Assembly: GCA_029215795.1 (NCBI GenBank)
Contig: JARDYH010000001.1
Span: 193,385,654-193,449,653 of the forward strand
Source: Anniella stebbinsi
Lineage: Eukaryota > Chordata > Lepidosauria > Squamata > Anniellidae
Direction of reading: 5' to 3'
DNA length: 64,000 nt
Made by a program: the position numbers and the translations under genes
Shown: piece by piece, positions 1 to 10,620 of the stretch
Layout: every line of letters starts with the position of its first letter
Position numbering within the stretch: position 1 is the stretch's first letter
The notes under the pieces: model-generated
Told to the model about the DNA's origin: nothing
Databases searched by the model: none
The model's input: only the letters and a program-made list of their open reading frames with translations

Positions 1-455
1 TGCAGAAAGAGACATGGAGGCAGTATTTCAATTAAATACATAGATTATAAAAACAGGACAAGGACGTTTTAAGACACATGCATTCACAAATCATCTTGCC
101 CCCGAACAACTCTTAATGGTAGACATTTGAAGTTATGGTGACTCATTCAGAAGCAAACATGGCTGCAGGATGGTTTCCACACTTGGCTTGTTAGGACTAG
201 TTCACTTGAACCTCGTCCCTCCCCAGGCTCAATAAAGCTGATGTTAACCTGCACCTCATTGCCTTGATTCTTCACATTAGATGACTCATGCCATCAATGG
301 GCCACAAAACACCTTTGCCTTTATATCTGCAACTATCCAGTGGCACTCATGGTCTCTGCCTATGCTCTTCCATTTCTAAAGACAGCATTAGCAAGTTCTG
401 ACAGCTTTATACTGATTGGATCTAGTTTTAAGTCCCATGGTATGGGAGAAGTAAG

Positions 456-775
456 TAGGGTGACCAGATAAAATCCAGGTCAGGGCTCATGTAACTTTAA
501 TTGTTGTAGAGAAAAGGCAATTTCAGCCAGTGTCATTTGTGTGCAATTAGTTCCTGGTGAAATTCCCTCTTCATCACAACAGTTAAAGGTGCAGGGGCCC
601 TGCCTTCTTTTATATGTGGTCACTCTAGTATAGTGCCTGCACCTTTAACTGTTGTGATGAAGAGGGAATTTCACCAGGAACTAATTGCATACAAATGACA
701 CTGGCTGAAATCCCCTATTCTCTACAACTGTTAAAGTTACATGAGCCCTGACCTGGATTTTATCTGGTCACCCTA
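456..775 (+). mobile_element. 320-bp palindromic hAT-type MITE, copy 1
   Basis: Starts TAGGGTGACCAGAT and ends with its inverse ATCTGGTCACCCTA. It is flanked by a perfect 8-bp direct repeat GAAGTAAG (448-455 and 776-783), the TSD length of hAT transposons. Two arms of about 140 bp are inverted copies of each other around a centre of about 38 bp (roughly 597-634) that is not mirrored and so gives an orientation. It has no coding capacity, so it must have been moved in trans. Four more copies of exactly the same length lie in this window. Confidence 0.9.
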
Positions 776-827
776 GAAGTAAGGAAGCTGAAAATCATGA
801 CACAACAAATGACAAATTATCACTTAC

Positions 828-891
828 CTTTCCATGTGTACAGCACCTGCCACTAACATTGGATGGTATTTTACGGAGACTAATTTGAATC
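828..891 (-). CDS. candidate internal exon, minus strand (64 nt)
   Basis: Read on the minus strand, a pyrimidine-rich run ending TTTTTGTTAG precedes 64 nt that finish AAAG followed by GTAAGTGAT, a near-consensus donor. Two of the three frames are open; one reads FKLVSVKYHPMLVAGAVHME, the other begins IQISLRKIPS. The frame starting at the first base has a stop, so this exon cannot directly follow the 13.3-kb candidate, which ends on a codon boundary; at least one exon would be missing between them. No protein family is recognised. Short exons like this arise by chance, so confidence is low. Confidence 0.25.
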
Positions 892-1012
892 CTAACAAAA
901 ACCAAGGTAATGGGTTCACTGGACCCATTTAACTGCTAAAATTAGATTTCACCATTGTACCAGGAAAAACTTTACAATAATCCAAACCTCTGTGTGTTTA
1001 TATCTACATATA

Positions 1013-1055
<43 letters not shown>

Positions 1056-1056
1056 T
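1013..1056. repeat. (CTTT)n microsatellite
   Basis: Eleven uninterrupted CTTT units. The stretch 892-1012 before it is A/T-rich and apart from the acceptor side of the candidate exon shows nothing recognisable. Confidence 0.95.
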
Positions 1057-1218
1057 GCATTAATGCAATTTTATTGATGTTGTGGGGAGGGAATATGACC
1101 AATTAACATTTTATGAAATGTCTGCATTTAAAAAAATCTGGTCTGTTCTCTATGTAGAGACAGTTCATCCATTAGAGGAGGCAGCTTCTCTTTATCCCTC
1201 TTCTAGTCATTGCCACAA

Positions 1219-1262
1219 CAATAAAATAAAATGAAATAAAATGAAATAAAATAAAATAAAAA
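1219..1262. repeat. A-rich (ATAAA/ATGAA)n simple repeat
   Basis: Imperfect alternation of AATAA and ATGAA units. The region 1263-1836 around it has no recognisable gene or repeat beyond a short T run near 1491. Confidence 0.85.
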
Positions 1263-1836
1263 TCCAGGGTTGCTGGCATCATAGATGCCATGAAATTCCT
1301 AGTACATCTGTTTATTCCACATCGGCTCAAAAGCTCTAGCCATGCATAAAAGAACCAAGGAAACAGGGCACGCTTCTTTGAAACAGAGCTCTGAGATTTT
1401 CTGAAAGCTATACACACTATTCTAAGGCACGATACCCATGATAAAAGGCGTTTTTGTAATAAGTCTCTGCTCCAGAATTATGCCAAGGTTTTTTTTTTCG
1501 AGGTTTGAGAAGAATATTTAATATGTAAATATAAGAGTTTCTTGGTTTCTGAGAAATGATTGATCATTAGCAAATTAATAGTACCAGACTTAAACAATAC
1601 TCTATTTGCTCACTTTTATCTAAGTGCAAATGCAGCCCTCAGGCAGAGGACACACTGGTACACATTCCTCCAGGCAGCAAGGATGAATGACCTTAGCCAT
1701 AGCTTTATATTTCAGTAATGTATATAAAATTTTTCCATAGGGATGGGTGAGATCTGTTAAGCTCAGTTTCCCTAAGATCGTCAGTTTTTAAGGCTCGATC
1801 TATCCTATACTTACATGTCCTTATGATTGTTGTTGT

Positions 1837-2177
1837 TAGATCCGTATGGAAATTCATACACATTTTTTGTAATGTACACACTAACATACGTATTTTGTGT
1901 GCATTTTTAAATATACACATTTTTGGCCTCATGCACCTATTGACTAACACGTTTGCACACATTATGGAAATGTGCGCGTTTCTCTTTGTGAATGTTTCAA
2001 ATGTGTGCATGTTACTGAACACTTTTAAAAAGAATTTGTAGAATGCATTCCAAGCCCCCAAAACACATATTTCTGACATCAGATTGCATCCAGGGCCAAA
2101 CAGTTCAGGGTCCATGGGGTGCAAATTGGATAAATCAATTTCAAAACCGAGACGGAGCAAATTTCTCAGCATCCCTA
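1837..2177 (-). mobile_element. remnant of a TAGGG-ended hAT-like MITE
   Basis: The right end reads CAGCATCCCTA and the left end TAGATCCGTATGG, imperfect inverted copies of a TAGGGATG-type terminus. The interior 'cagattgca ... ttgggtcca ... gataaatt' type sequence recurs near 22690-22915 and 39170-39350, so it is a dispersed family. No matching 8-bp TSD is visible. A 155-aa open frame crosses it on the minus strand but looks accidental. Confidence 0.45.
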
Positions 2178-2451
2178 GAGCATCTCATTTTTAAACAATC
2201 TGTACAGAAATATAGACGTGAGTTTCATAATGCATTCATTAATGGGAAAAAGTTGGGCACACTTGGAAGGGTACTTCAAGGGACAGAAGATCCAAAAAGC
2301 CCTGATCAAGTTCCCTGAGTACCTGGGAAGGGCTAGAGAGATTAAAAGGAGGACAGAAGTAGCCAAAATGGCACATCAAGCTGTTCTTAGATCCTGCCTC
2401 AAAGGGCCCAGATGTCCTACTCTAGCCAGTTTTTTGCCACCCTTAAGAATT

Positions 2452-2632
2452 TAGGAAGCTGCCTTGTAACGATTCAGACCCCTGGTCCATCTGGCTCAAT
2501 ATTGTCTACACAGACAACTCTTCACGGTTTCAGAGAAGAACCTTTAACCAGCCCTACCTGGAGCTGCCATGAACTGAACCTAAGATCCTTTGCATGCAAA
2601 ACATGTACTCTCTAGCTAACCTTCAGCCCTCC
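2452..2632 (-). mobile_element. tRNA-Ala-like SINE fragment
   Basis: On the minus strand the sequence begins as a degraded tRNA-like head, with the TTTGCATGCAAA anticodon-arm region near 2590 typical of tRNA-Ala(TGC), then continues into a body with 'ccaggtagggctgg' and 'gatggaccagggg' segments. Related copies lie at 13826-13993 (minus) and 55540-55735 (plus). This copy is heavily diverged, and internal promoter boxes are poorly kept. It is not a functional tRNA gene. Confidence 0.65.
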
Positions 2633-3794
2633 CTCCATTTCAGCAGCCCGTCTTTGGCTTGTTAAATACCAGGCATGCACACTAGGAGACTTGTAGGGCT
2701 TCACGGTCATCCCCCCAGCTGCATCCAAGCCACTATCACAGTCCTCATAGATTCAACACCAGTGGCAGGGTTGTTCTCTTACCAGTTGCATAATGCATTT
2801 CAATGGAAGGCAGCTCAAATACTCGCTTGCCTGTCATTGGCCTGGTTCACACAATCACGGTGGTGAAACAAGCCATGGTGGCTGGCTGCAGCAGCTGCAC
2901 ATGCCAGGCGCTGCATTTTCCCAATCACCCACATGAGCAGCAACCCTCAAATAACCCAACAACAAGCCGTGGGCCATTTGAGGATTGTTTCCCCCTCCAA
3001 CAAGCCACACCCAGGCAGGTAATTCAGCAAATGGCATCTGGAACATGCTGTGTTTTAAGCCGTGGTGATCATGTGAACTAGGTCAATATGTGAGTGTCAC
3101 AGTTGGCTACAAGATGAATCAAACTTAGAAGAAACATAAATGTTAATATCGCTGGTCTTTCTGCAAACCTGTTTTCATTAGGGCTGTGCACAGACCCCCG
3201 ATTAGGTTCAGATCCTTATTTGGATGTTCCGAATCCAGCCCTATTCACTTCAGATTGATTTGGACCTGGTCTGTCTCACCTCTGATCCGAATCGAGATTC
3301 GGATGTCCGAATCATTTGGATTTTTTATTTTCCCATAGACTTGCATTGGAAAAAATATATGTCTATAACAAGATAGAAACATGAAAGTTGAAGACCTTAC
3401 AGATGCCCTGGAGGTGCCCATTTGTGCCAAATTTCAGACAGTTCAGTGCAGTAGTTGTCCTGTAATCCACTGCTAAAAATATGATTTTTCAAGGAAACAG
3501 CAGCTACGGAAAGCAAAGAGCGATTTGAAGGTGTGTATTCTAGCTCACATCTCCTTTCAAGTTCAAATCTCCCCTACTTCAGTTTTCTTTTGTTTGTTCT
3601 GAAGCTGACACATCCTCAAGCTCTTCAGAGAAGAAACAGAGAAAATGGGCTGCCTACAATACACACATTACCTGACTGGGAGCAATGTGCCTCAGAAATT
3701 GAGTCAAAGCAAAGCCAGAAACACAAACCAGTCCTGCAATGCAGGACCAGACTGGAGAACTGTGCAGGTGTTCAGGCAGGCAGCAGGCACCTAT

Positions 3795-4223
3795 GTGGGC
3801 ATGAGTAAGTGAGCCAAGGATTGTCTTGATTCAAACCCAGAAACACAAACCAAACCAACGGGGTGGGCACAATGGTTCGAAACATAGACATTGGCTCAAT
3901 TCAGACGACATGATAGTCAATGGTGGGTTGACTAACCCCAACCCTCACGCTAACCCTAGGGGGCTCTCCCCACACAACATGGTAATAAATAATCAACTGT
4001 GGTGTGGATGAGGATCAGCGCTGAGTTGACTATGGCAGCATTCGGATGACACAATAGTCAAAACACCTGACGACTGTTTCCCCCACACCAGTTGTTTATT
4101 GTGTCGTCCGAATTGAGCCAATGAGAGATGTTTTGGCATCTCCTTGATCAGAACTGGTAGGAGGCTGGGAGGAGAGTCCTTTCAGGGTCCTTATCTTACT
4201 CCATGGTAAGCACAGCCATAATG

Positions 4224-4262
<39 letters not shown>

Positions 4263-5108
4263 GATCCTGCCTGATTCTAATAGGAAAGAGGGATGCAAAG
4301 CATTCCCTTAATCAAAGAGGCTAGGTAAGTGAGCCAAGGATTGTCTGTTGATACAAATCCAGAACAAACCAACCCTGCAAGGCAGCACAGAGGAGAGGCA
4401 GCAAGAGGCTAAGGGAGCAAGTATGTCATAGGGAGCAAGTATGTCATAGGCTTGTGGGGTTAACCCACCCAGCCCAGCTGCATCCCCCAGGCACCAGGAG
4501 GGCAGAGAGGCAGCTTGCTGGCAGAAAGAGGCTGGCAGAAACTGACCCTGAAAGTCAGCACAGTGGTTCAAAAACATTGACAGTGAGATATGCTTTGGCA
4601 TCCCCTTAAAAGGAGACTAGGAGGAGGATCGTTTCAGGGTCCACCTTATTGCACTGCAAGCAGCACAGCCAATAATAATAGTAATAATAGCAATAATAAT
4701 AATACAAGACAATACCCTGCAACCAACCAGACATAACAGTCATAAACAAAAAAGAAAAACACACATACCTCATCAACATAGCAATACTGAATGACAAAAT
4801 GTTGGAAAGGAAGAAGAAAAGAGAGACACATGTACACCACTGGCCATGGAAGTCAAAGAACTAGGGCAACAGGAAAAGGTCACAATTATTCCATTAGTCA
4901 CATGAGTCACCGGCATCACATCAAAAAATTATACAGAAAACCTCCAGAAACTGGGCCTACCAAAATACATCCACACCAACATCCAGAAAGCAGTCATACT
5001 TAAAACATGCTCAATTGTCAGGAAATTCCTGAATCTGTAAAAGACAGCATGACTTGGCAAAGCCCATCATATCCGTCTAGAAAAGCCGCCACAAGCGAGA
5101 AAGAGATG

Positions 5109-5139
<31 letters not shown>

Positions 5140-5415
5140 TAATATTATACAGAGCCTGCCTGATTCTTATAAAGTTGTAGAAGAGGGTTCACTCATGATG
5201 GCAGCAGCACATTCAAAATGCAGTTGACGTTACATGCAATGCATGACTCATGCCCTGAGTCAAAGCAAGAAACACACAAACCAACCCTGCAAGGTGGCAC
5301 AGTGGTTCGAAACATCAACAGTGAGAGATGCTTTGGCATCCCCTTAATAGGAGACTATGAAGAGGATCATTTCAGGGTCCATCTTGTTGCACTGCAAGCA
5401 GCACAGCCAATAATA

Positions 5416-5462
<47 letters not shown>
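3795..5462 (+). repeat. three diverged tandem units ending in (AAT)n, inside the 3.84-kb hAT element
   Basis: A segment with 'gtgagccaaggattgtc', 'accaaccctgcaaggc', 'cagtggttcgaaacat', 'gctttggcatcccctt' and 'tttcagggtcc' occurs at about 3805-4222, 4330-4670 and 5255-5408. Each copy ends 'gcacagccaataat' and runs into an (AAT)n array (4223-4262, about 4670-4703, 5409-5462). A further (AAT)n lies at 5108-5145. The first copy is split by the 229-bp MITE, so copies 2 and 3 act as its empty sites. The arrangement suggests duplication inside the transposon. Confidence 0.75.
3892..4120. mobile_element. 229-bp MITE, copy 1 (GGCTCAATTCGGACGACA ends)
   Basis: Ends TGGCTCAATTCAGACGACA and TGTCGTCCGAATTGAGCCA are inverted repeats, and the interior also repeats a 'gacacaatagtcaa' word in inverted form. 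The copy at 14027-14255 is exactly the same length and about nine-tenths identical by eye. Neighbouring tandem units give an empty site of the form gacagtgagag, so the duplicated target is about 3 bp (ATT left, AAT right) rather than 8 bp. That suggests a PIF/Harbinger-like origin, which is an inference. Confidence 0.8.
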
Positions 5463-5463
<1 letters not shown>

Positions 5464-6042
5464 TAAAAGAGCCTGCCTGACTTAAAGACAAAAAGCCTGC
5501 CAAAATAAGGAAGCGGGTGCCTGACACTCCCCCGAGAGCTTGAGGGTGGAGTAACCCAGCAGGGGCAGATTGTCTTTAAGAAAGACCAGCTGCTCCACCA
5601 ACTAAGCATCCAAGCAGGAGTGGTGGGGTCGGATAGTGGAGAGGGAGGCTCTGCCTGTGCCTGCTGCTGCTCCTCACCCATATCCTTGAGGATCTCCTCC
5701 TCCTGACCCTCAACCTCGCTGAGGACATCCAAAATCTCTGGTGTAAGGTCCATCAGTGGACTCCCCTCTACCAATAAAGAAGGAGACGGTGATACTCCTC
5801 CTTCCAGGGCACCTGCATCAGCCAAGGGGGCACTTTTCCCTGCCTCAAAAAGTGACCTGCGGGCACTGCTATCAGACGCAGGCTGCTGCTGCTGCTGCCG
5901 CCACAGCAAAGAAGGGCGCCTGAGTTTCACTTCAGGTGAGCCAGCCTGGTTACTGGTGGTGCTGCTGGTCCCACCAGCACCTTGCCCAGGCCCACCTCCG
6001 ACTCCTCTGCCAGGCCCAAACTGAGAGGTTGTGCCCCTGAGT
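5463..6042 (-). pseudogene. coding-like low-complexity block, possible decayed transposase N-terminus
   Basis: One minus-strand frame stays open from the (ATT)n at about 6045 to the (AAT)n at 5462, without an ATG at its head. It encodes a Gly/Ser/Thr-rich stretch, then a run of five glutamines and an acidic segment (SEVEGQEEEILKDMGEEQQQ). Beyond about 5560 it runs through unremarkable sequence into an isoleucine run made by the microsatellite. Base composition is richer in G+C than its surroundings. Low-complexity acidic leaders occur upstream of the BED finger in some vertebrate hAT transposases, but no finger or catalytic block follows, so the assignment is a guess. Confidence 0.3.
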
Positions 6043-6046
6043 ATTA

Positions 6047-6047
<1 letters not shown>

Positions 6048-6090
<43 letters not shown>
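6048..6090. repeat. (ATT)n microsatellite
   Basis: About 14 ATT units with one interruption near the start. It marks the head of the minus-strand coding-like block. Confidence 0.9.
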
Positions 6091-6199
6091 TACATGCTGC
6101 TTTCACAATGTATGTGTATGTGCTGCTTTGCCCACACGTGATGATTGTGTAACAGGCTACAGCCCACCACACACACACACACAGAGCAAAAGTGCAATG

Positions 6200-6341
6200 C
6201 TAAAGACTGTTTTTAGAATGTTTTAGGATGTTTTAATGCAGTTTTAATAATATTTGTCATGTTTTAATTAGTTTTATGTATTTTATCATGTTGTTGTTCC
6301 CCGCCTCGATCTAGACGGAGAGGCGGGTAAGAAATAAATCG

Positions 6342-6375
<34 letters not shown>
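6200..6375 (+). mobile_element. LINE-type 3' tail with (ATT)n
   Basis: A T-rich segment with repeated 'atgttttaa' leads to 'ccccgcctcgatctagacgg agaggcgggtaagaaataaa' and an (ATT)n tail (6344-6375). The same tail in reverse is at 51835-51975. Such ends are common for squamate LINE/SINE 3' regions; the exact family is not assigned. Confidence 0.6.
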
Positions 6376-7502
6376 AGACAAGCAGAAGAAGGAGGAAGGA
6401 TTGAGGACCAAAACTGAAGGAAGGGGGAAGGGGGGGGGGGAAGGAGGAAAGTTTGAACCAACACATTTAAAGAAGAAAGGCTAGGATGGTTTTTTTATCT
6501 ATATATTTTGTTTTTAAAGAGAAGAAGGAAAGAATAGAGGTAAGAGTTAACAGTTAGAGAAGTCAGGGAGAGCTGGAAGACCACCAAAACACATTCCACA
6601 AACCTAAGCTACCTAGCTACCCACCCAGCTCAAATCACACTGATCCTACTCCTACCAAGTCTAACCCACAAAGAGCAAGAACAGAGGAAGCTCGATCTCC
6701 TGATTGTCCTTAAGCCCTCCTCCACCATTGCGATTGGAGGCTGCTGGAGGGAATTGAGAGACTTCAGGAAGATCGGGGGATGAAGCTGTCAATTAACAGC
6801 CAATTTCCCCCTGCATACTCCTTCTCCCCCCTCCCTAATTTACAGAAAAAAAACAAATCTGAATCTCCAAATCGATCCGAATCGATTCGGACTGGACTGA
6901 TTCACTTTGGATCAAATCGGACCTGTCCCGACTCGCTTCGGATCTGTTTCTAGGTCTTCCGAATCACCCTGCCTCTCCTCCGATTCAGGATTCGGATCCG
7001 AAGCGACACACGGCCCTAGTTTTCATAGCTATTATGTAACATATCCCACTCCTTGGTCTGAAGTCATTGTATGAAAAAAAAAATCTTTTTAGGTTTTTTG
7101 AAGAAGAATAAGCATATATTGTTGATCAAATAATTATAAACAGATTGTTTTAATAAGTTCAGCTTGTATAAGGGAGACAACAGTAGAGATGATTCCCACG
7201 CAATGTCAGCTCATGACCCCAAGAGATATAGCAAGAAACATTAACATTACAAGCTCAGAAGAGATACAATGAAAACTACTAAAGCTCCAGGCTCCAGAAA
7301 GACACATAAAGATGAGCATAACAATTACCTAATTTGAGGAGAAAGAGAGAGAGAGATGTATAAAAGTGAAGAACTGCAGTAACTGGCTGTAAAAGAGAGA
7401 TACAATGAAGTGTTGCAGTTACCTGGTTCTGATAGTGGTATAATGACAACCATTAGTTTTCGAACTAAGAAGGACATGTAATATGAAATATTATTGCTAC
7501 CT

Positions 7503-7503
<1 letters not shown>

Positions 7504-7538
<35 letters not shown>

Positions 7539-7566
7539 AAAGATGAGATGAGATGAGATGAGATGA
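7504..7566. repeat. compound (GAAA)n-(GATGA)n microsatellite
   Basis: About nine GAAA units (7504-7541) followed directly by five GATGA units. The stretch 7027-7503 is A/T-rich with a small GA-rich run near 7340 and otherwise shows nothing. Confidence 0.95.
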
Positions 7567-7596
7567 CACAATATAATGTAGTGTGTGTTAACTGCT

Positions 7597-7715
7597 GTTT
7601 TAGTTTTGTAAATGTAGAAATATGACTCTAGGTGTTTTTAATCATGTATGTAAGCCACCTTGGAAGGCTTGCCCTGAAAGATGCCATAGAAATACTGGAA
7701 CTAAATAAATAAATG
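7597..7715 (+). mobile_element. LINE/SINE-type 3' tail
   Basis: Reads 'gtaagccaccttggaaggct tgccctgaaagatgccatag' and ends in aaataaataaatg, the usual form of a squamate non-LTR retroelement tail. It is diverged and truncated at 5'. The stretch 7716-7929 after it holds nothing recognisable beyond a short A run near 7785. Confidence 0.55.
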
Positions 7716-7929
7716 TTTCCTGTTTCTTGGAGGCAGAATTACAACAGGGCTTGCAATTGGCTTCACTTTAGAATGGGAGAGCCAAAAAAAAAAAAAGTAT
7801 GTTGCAACTATACATAGCTCAAAGAGGTTAGGGCCAGATCATGTGAAAAATTGGACAATTTGACAGATTTTAGCACAACTTTACAGAGTGGGATTCATCT
7901 AATCCCTACTGTATCAGGAGCCAGCCGAT

Positions 7930-8139
7930 GTAAGAAATGTAAGAGAAGCCCTGCTGGATCAGTCTAGTCCAGCATCTTATTTCCAACATCGGCCAGTCAG
8001 ATGCCTCTGGGAAGCCTAAAAAGGATATCAAAGTAAGAGCCCTTCCCTGTTGTTTGACCCCTGTAGCTGATGTACTCAGGTGAAATGCCTCTGAATATGA
8101 AGGTTCCACGTAACGACCATGGCTAATAGCTGTTTATAG
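7930..8139 (+). mobile_element. dispersed repeat, left part, split by an insertion
   Basis: Contains 'gccctgctggatcagtctag tccagcatctta', 'ggccagtcagatgcctctgg gaagcc' and 'cctctgaatatgaaggttcc', a repeat seen again at 47527-47610. The text stops at 'ggctaatagctgtttatag' and resumes at 8789 with 'gtttatagacctgtcctcc'. The insertion is described separately. The family is not named here. Confidence 0.65.
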
Positions 8140-8788
8140 TATGGCTGTGCGTCATTTTGGTTCCGGATCCAGATCCCAAACTGAAGCGGGCCATTTTGGA
8201 TCAAATTGGTCCAAACCCAGATTGGACCAAAACACTTCAGACCCAATCCGCCTTACTTCAGACCGATCTCGCTGAGGGAGAGTCACTGCCCCACCCACTG
8301 AGCCGCGCGAGGAGCTAGGACTTACTTACCAGACCCAGCCGGCAGCCACCCATCCTCTATGAGAGCTGCCATTTTTAAGGATCTAGATCTAGTGTTGTAT
8401 ACAACAGTGGCCATAAAGGTTTGGTTGCCCCTAGCATCTACTCGTTTTCAGAAATGGCCCTTTACAGCCACCATTGTGCACAACATTAGGCTGATGGGCC
8501 CAGCAAGTTCTGACTGCTTGGGTAGACCGGTGGCCAGGTGCAGTGGCTCACCAGGTTCAGGGGTTAAGTGGGGGTGGGAGTTTGATGGATTCCTGGTCAG
8601 CCTCCCATCTAGCTTTCCCAGGCACCTGCTTGGCAAGCGCCCAGGGAGCTGCAACATCCGAGCTGCTTCAGATGTCTGAATCTCACTTTGGCTCTGGATC
8701 CAAAGTGGATTGGACTGGGTCTGAAGTGGGCTGAAGCAGGTCAGAAGCTCCAAATCGGCCTCGGAAGCAAGTTGGAGGTCCATGCACT
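8140..8788. mobile_element. hAT-type element inserted into an older repeat
   Basis: The inserted block starts TATGGCTGTGCGTCATTTT and ends GGTCCATGCACT. The target GTTTATAG (8132-8139 and 8789-8796) is duplicated, and in fact tGTTTATAG matches over nine bases. The ends resemble TAGGGCTGTGCA of the 3.84-kb element, with the outermost right-hand bases altered or lost. Subterminal regions are full of GGATC, CAGATCC and 'aagtgg' words; the core is GC-rich. On the minus strand a GC-rich stretch is followed by a perfect-looking splice donor (GTAAGTAAG near 8327). Confidence 0.75.
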
Positions 8789-8880
8789 GTTTATAGACCT
8801 GTCCTCCATATAGTCCCAAAAGCTCTTTGAAGACCCTAATTCCTCTTTAAATCAACCAACCCACTTCAAGTTGCCTATAT
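8789..8880 (+). mobile_element. dispersed repeat, right part
   Basis: Continues the repeat interrupted at 8139: 'gacctgtcctccatatagtc' follows directly on the left part once the 8140-8788 element is removed. It fades into unique sequence by about 8880. The following 8881-9269 holds no recognisable feature. Confidence 0.55.
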
Positions 8881-9269
8881 ATTAATGAGATTAGGTTTCA
8901 GTGCTGGCTATTTTCCCACCCATTTTGTGTCTTGATTCAAGTGACCAAAGCACCACAAACTCATTAGTTTGGTTGTGTGAACTATGCAGACAAACTGCAC
9001 ACTTATTTTTCCTGATCTATTCATTTTCTTTTAAGCTGCCCACAAATGGGAATTAGATCCATCAAGGCAATTCTTGGGCTCTGAAACAAAAGCATTAAAA
9101 GAATGCCCTTTTCATGATGAGACAACCACAACTGGGACTAGAGTTCACAAGTCCAAAGACATCCATTCCAGTAGTCTGTACAATGACCACAGAGGATATG
9201 GAAATGCTTGTGGATAATATTAAAATCTATATGGCCAGACTGCAATTGCGTAATACATTGTTCTCTAAG

Positions 9270-9345
9270 TTTTCTTTATTTATTCATTCGATTTATACCC
9301 TGCCTTTCAATAGGTTCCTTGGGCGGCTTGAAGAAAGTTAAAATT
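9270..9345 (-). mobile_element. LINE/SINE-type 3' tail, reverse orientation
   Basis: 'tttatttattcattcgattt ataccctgcctttc ... cttgggcggcttga' is the inverse of a non-LTR tail. The next block, 9360-9880, is rather GC-rich with runs of G and C (near 9515 and 9665) and carries inverted words, but I could not define an element. 9881-10329 shows nothing beyond A/T-rich sequence. Confidence 0.5.
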
Positions 9346-10329
9346 GCACTAAAACACATTTTAATTTATTTTATTGGCAACAGTTGTTTCCTGAGCAAAC
9401 ACAGTTCACCGGGAGGGGGAAGGATCTCAGGCTTTACAGCTTCTGGGATCGTCTCCCAGGGTGCACATGCTAGTATGACATCCTGGGAATCAAGAGGTCC
9501 GTTCTGCAGCGGGGGCGGGGTTAAGAAGGGACAGGTTTGTGCAATTGCGTGGGCATGATCCTGCGCCAAAGTTAAGTTTTAAAAAACTTTGAATTCAGCA
9601 CCCCAACATGCTGAGAGCCATCCCAGGGATGGTGAAAATGCTGCCCCCTTGATGGGCACAGAGCCCCCCCCCCAGCTCTGTGCCTGTTTGAAGATCCCCC
9701 TACTTGCAGGGAGGAGGGAGGACCCGAGAGCCTGCATCACACTGCCTGCGGGAAAGAATTGGGATAAGTGGAGTCCCAGTTATCCTGGGACAACTGAGAG
9801 GTCGTCCCTGGTTGACGCATAGGGACAACCTTGAGGTGACCCCAGCATAAATGGCTGGTGTAGATATGCCCTGGGTGACTTTTTACTGTAGGTGTCTCTT
9901 AACCCCTTCATGATTTGTTTACAGGCTGTATAGTAATGGCATATCATTGTACTTTGGCCTAAACCTGTGTTCATAAAGGTGTACAGAGACTTTTTTGTGT
10001 TCTTATTTAATTTTGCTCCAATTTGCAATTAATTATGTTTGTTTAATTATACTTAGACTTTTTTTTTATTAAAACAAGTCTTTATTGTACATTGTTACTG
10101 AAGATAACCTTTTAAAAAAAGCTTTATGGGCATAAATAAACTACCAACTTTGAATTATAGTGAAAACCATTATTATTTGTGGAATCTGTTTGGCAATCAC
10201 TTTCCAATGAAGTGTGTTTCATGAGAATCAAACTCCCGACTTTGAACCACAATATAAAGGACAAGTATAAAAGCAGTCAGCAGAATGAAAAACAAAACCA
10301 CAAGCACCATAAAAGCATTGCAAATATGG

Positions 10330-10620
10330 TTTCAAAGCCTGGGTAAATAAAAGGCCCTGACTGTCACTGAAATAACATCCAGGAGGGTGCTGGGCAAGAC
10401 TCCCTGGGGGAAGCTTTCCAAAGTCAGGGTGGCACCACCAGGTAGGCCTCTATCTATAAACCACACTTCAAATAGCACCTGAAGAGGGATCATTGTTGAA
10501 GATTTTAATTTATGGACAGGCACATGTGATGAAGTGGTCCTTCAGCAATTCTAGTCCCAAGCCGTGAAGGGCTTTGAAAGTAAAAGGAATAGTCTCATCT
10601 GTAGTTACTGGGTATGGATG
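10330..10620 (-). mobile_element. old LINE 3'-UTR-like repeat
   Basis: Includes 'gtcccaagccgtgaagggct ttgaaagtaaa' and 'ggcaccaccaggtaggcctc', words I associate with a common squamate non-LTR 3' region; a probable partner is at 63185-63620. No ends are visible and divergence is high. 10621-10983 shows no recognisable feature except a near-duplicated 'cagcttggctg(c/t)tgtccact' pair at 10850 and 10912. Confidence 0.35.

Larger units (their letters stand above)
3179..7018. mobile_element. 3.84-kb hAT-type element with nested repeats
   Basis: Left end TAGGGCTGTGCACAGA and right end CGACACACGGCCCTA are imperfect terminal inverted repeats, flanked by a perfect 8-bp TSD GTTTTCAT (3171-3178 and 7019-7026). 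The subterminal 150 bp at each end are packed with short palindromic words such as TCGGATCCGA and CCGAATC. Inside are three diverged copies of one unit, each followed by (AAT)n, a nested 229-bp MITE, a LINE-type tail and a low-complexity coding-like block on the minus strand. No recognisable transposase catalytic domain is seen, so it is probably non-autonomous or a decayed master copy. The other TAGGG-ended elements in the window share its ends. Confidence 0.85.

Noticed and set aside
1705..2172. 155-codon minus-strand open frame ending near a GTAAGTATAG donor
   Set aside because: It coincides with a TAGGG-type MITE remnant; composition is Cys/Met/Phe-rich from A/T-rich sequence and no domain is seen.
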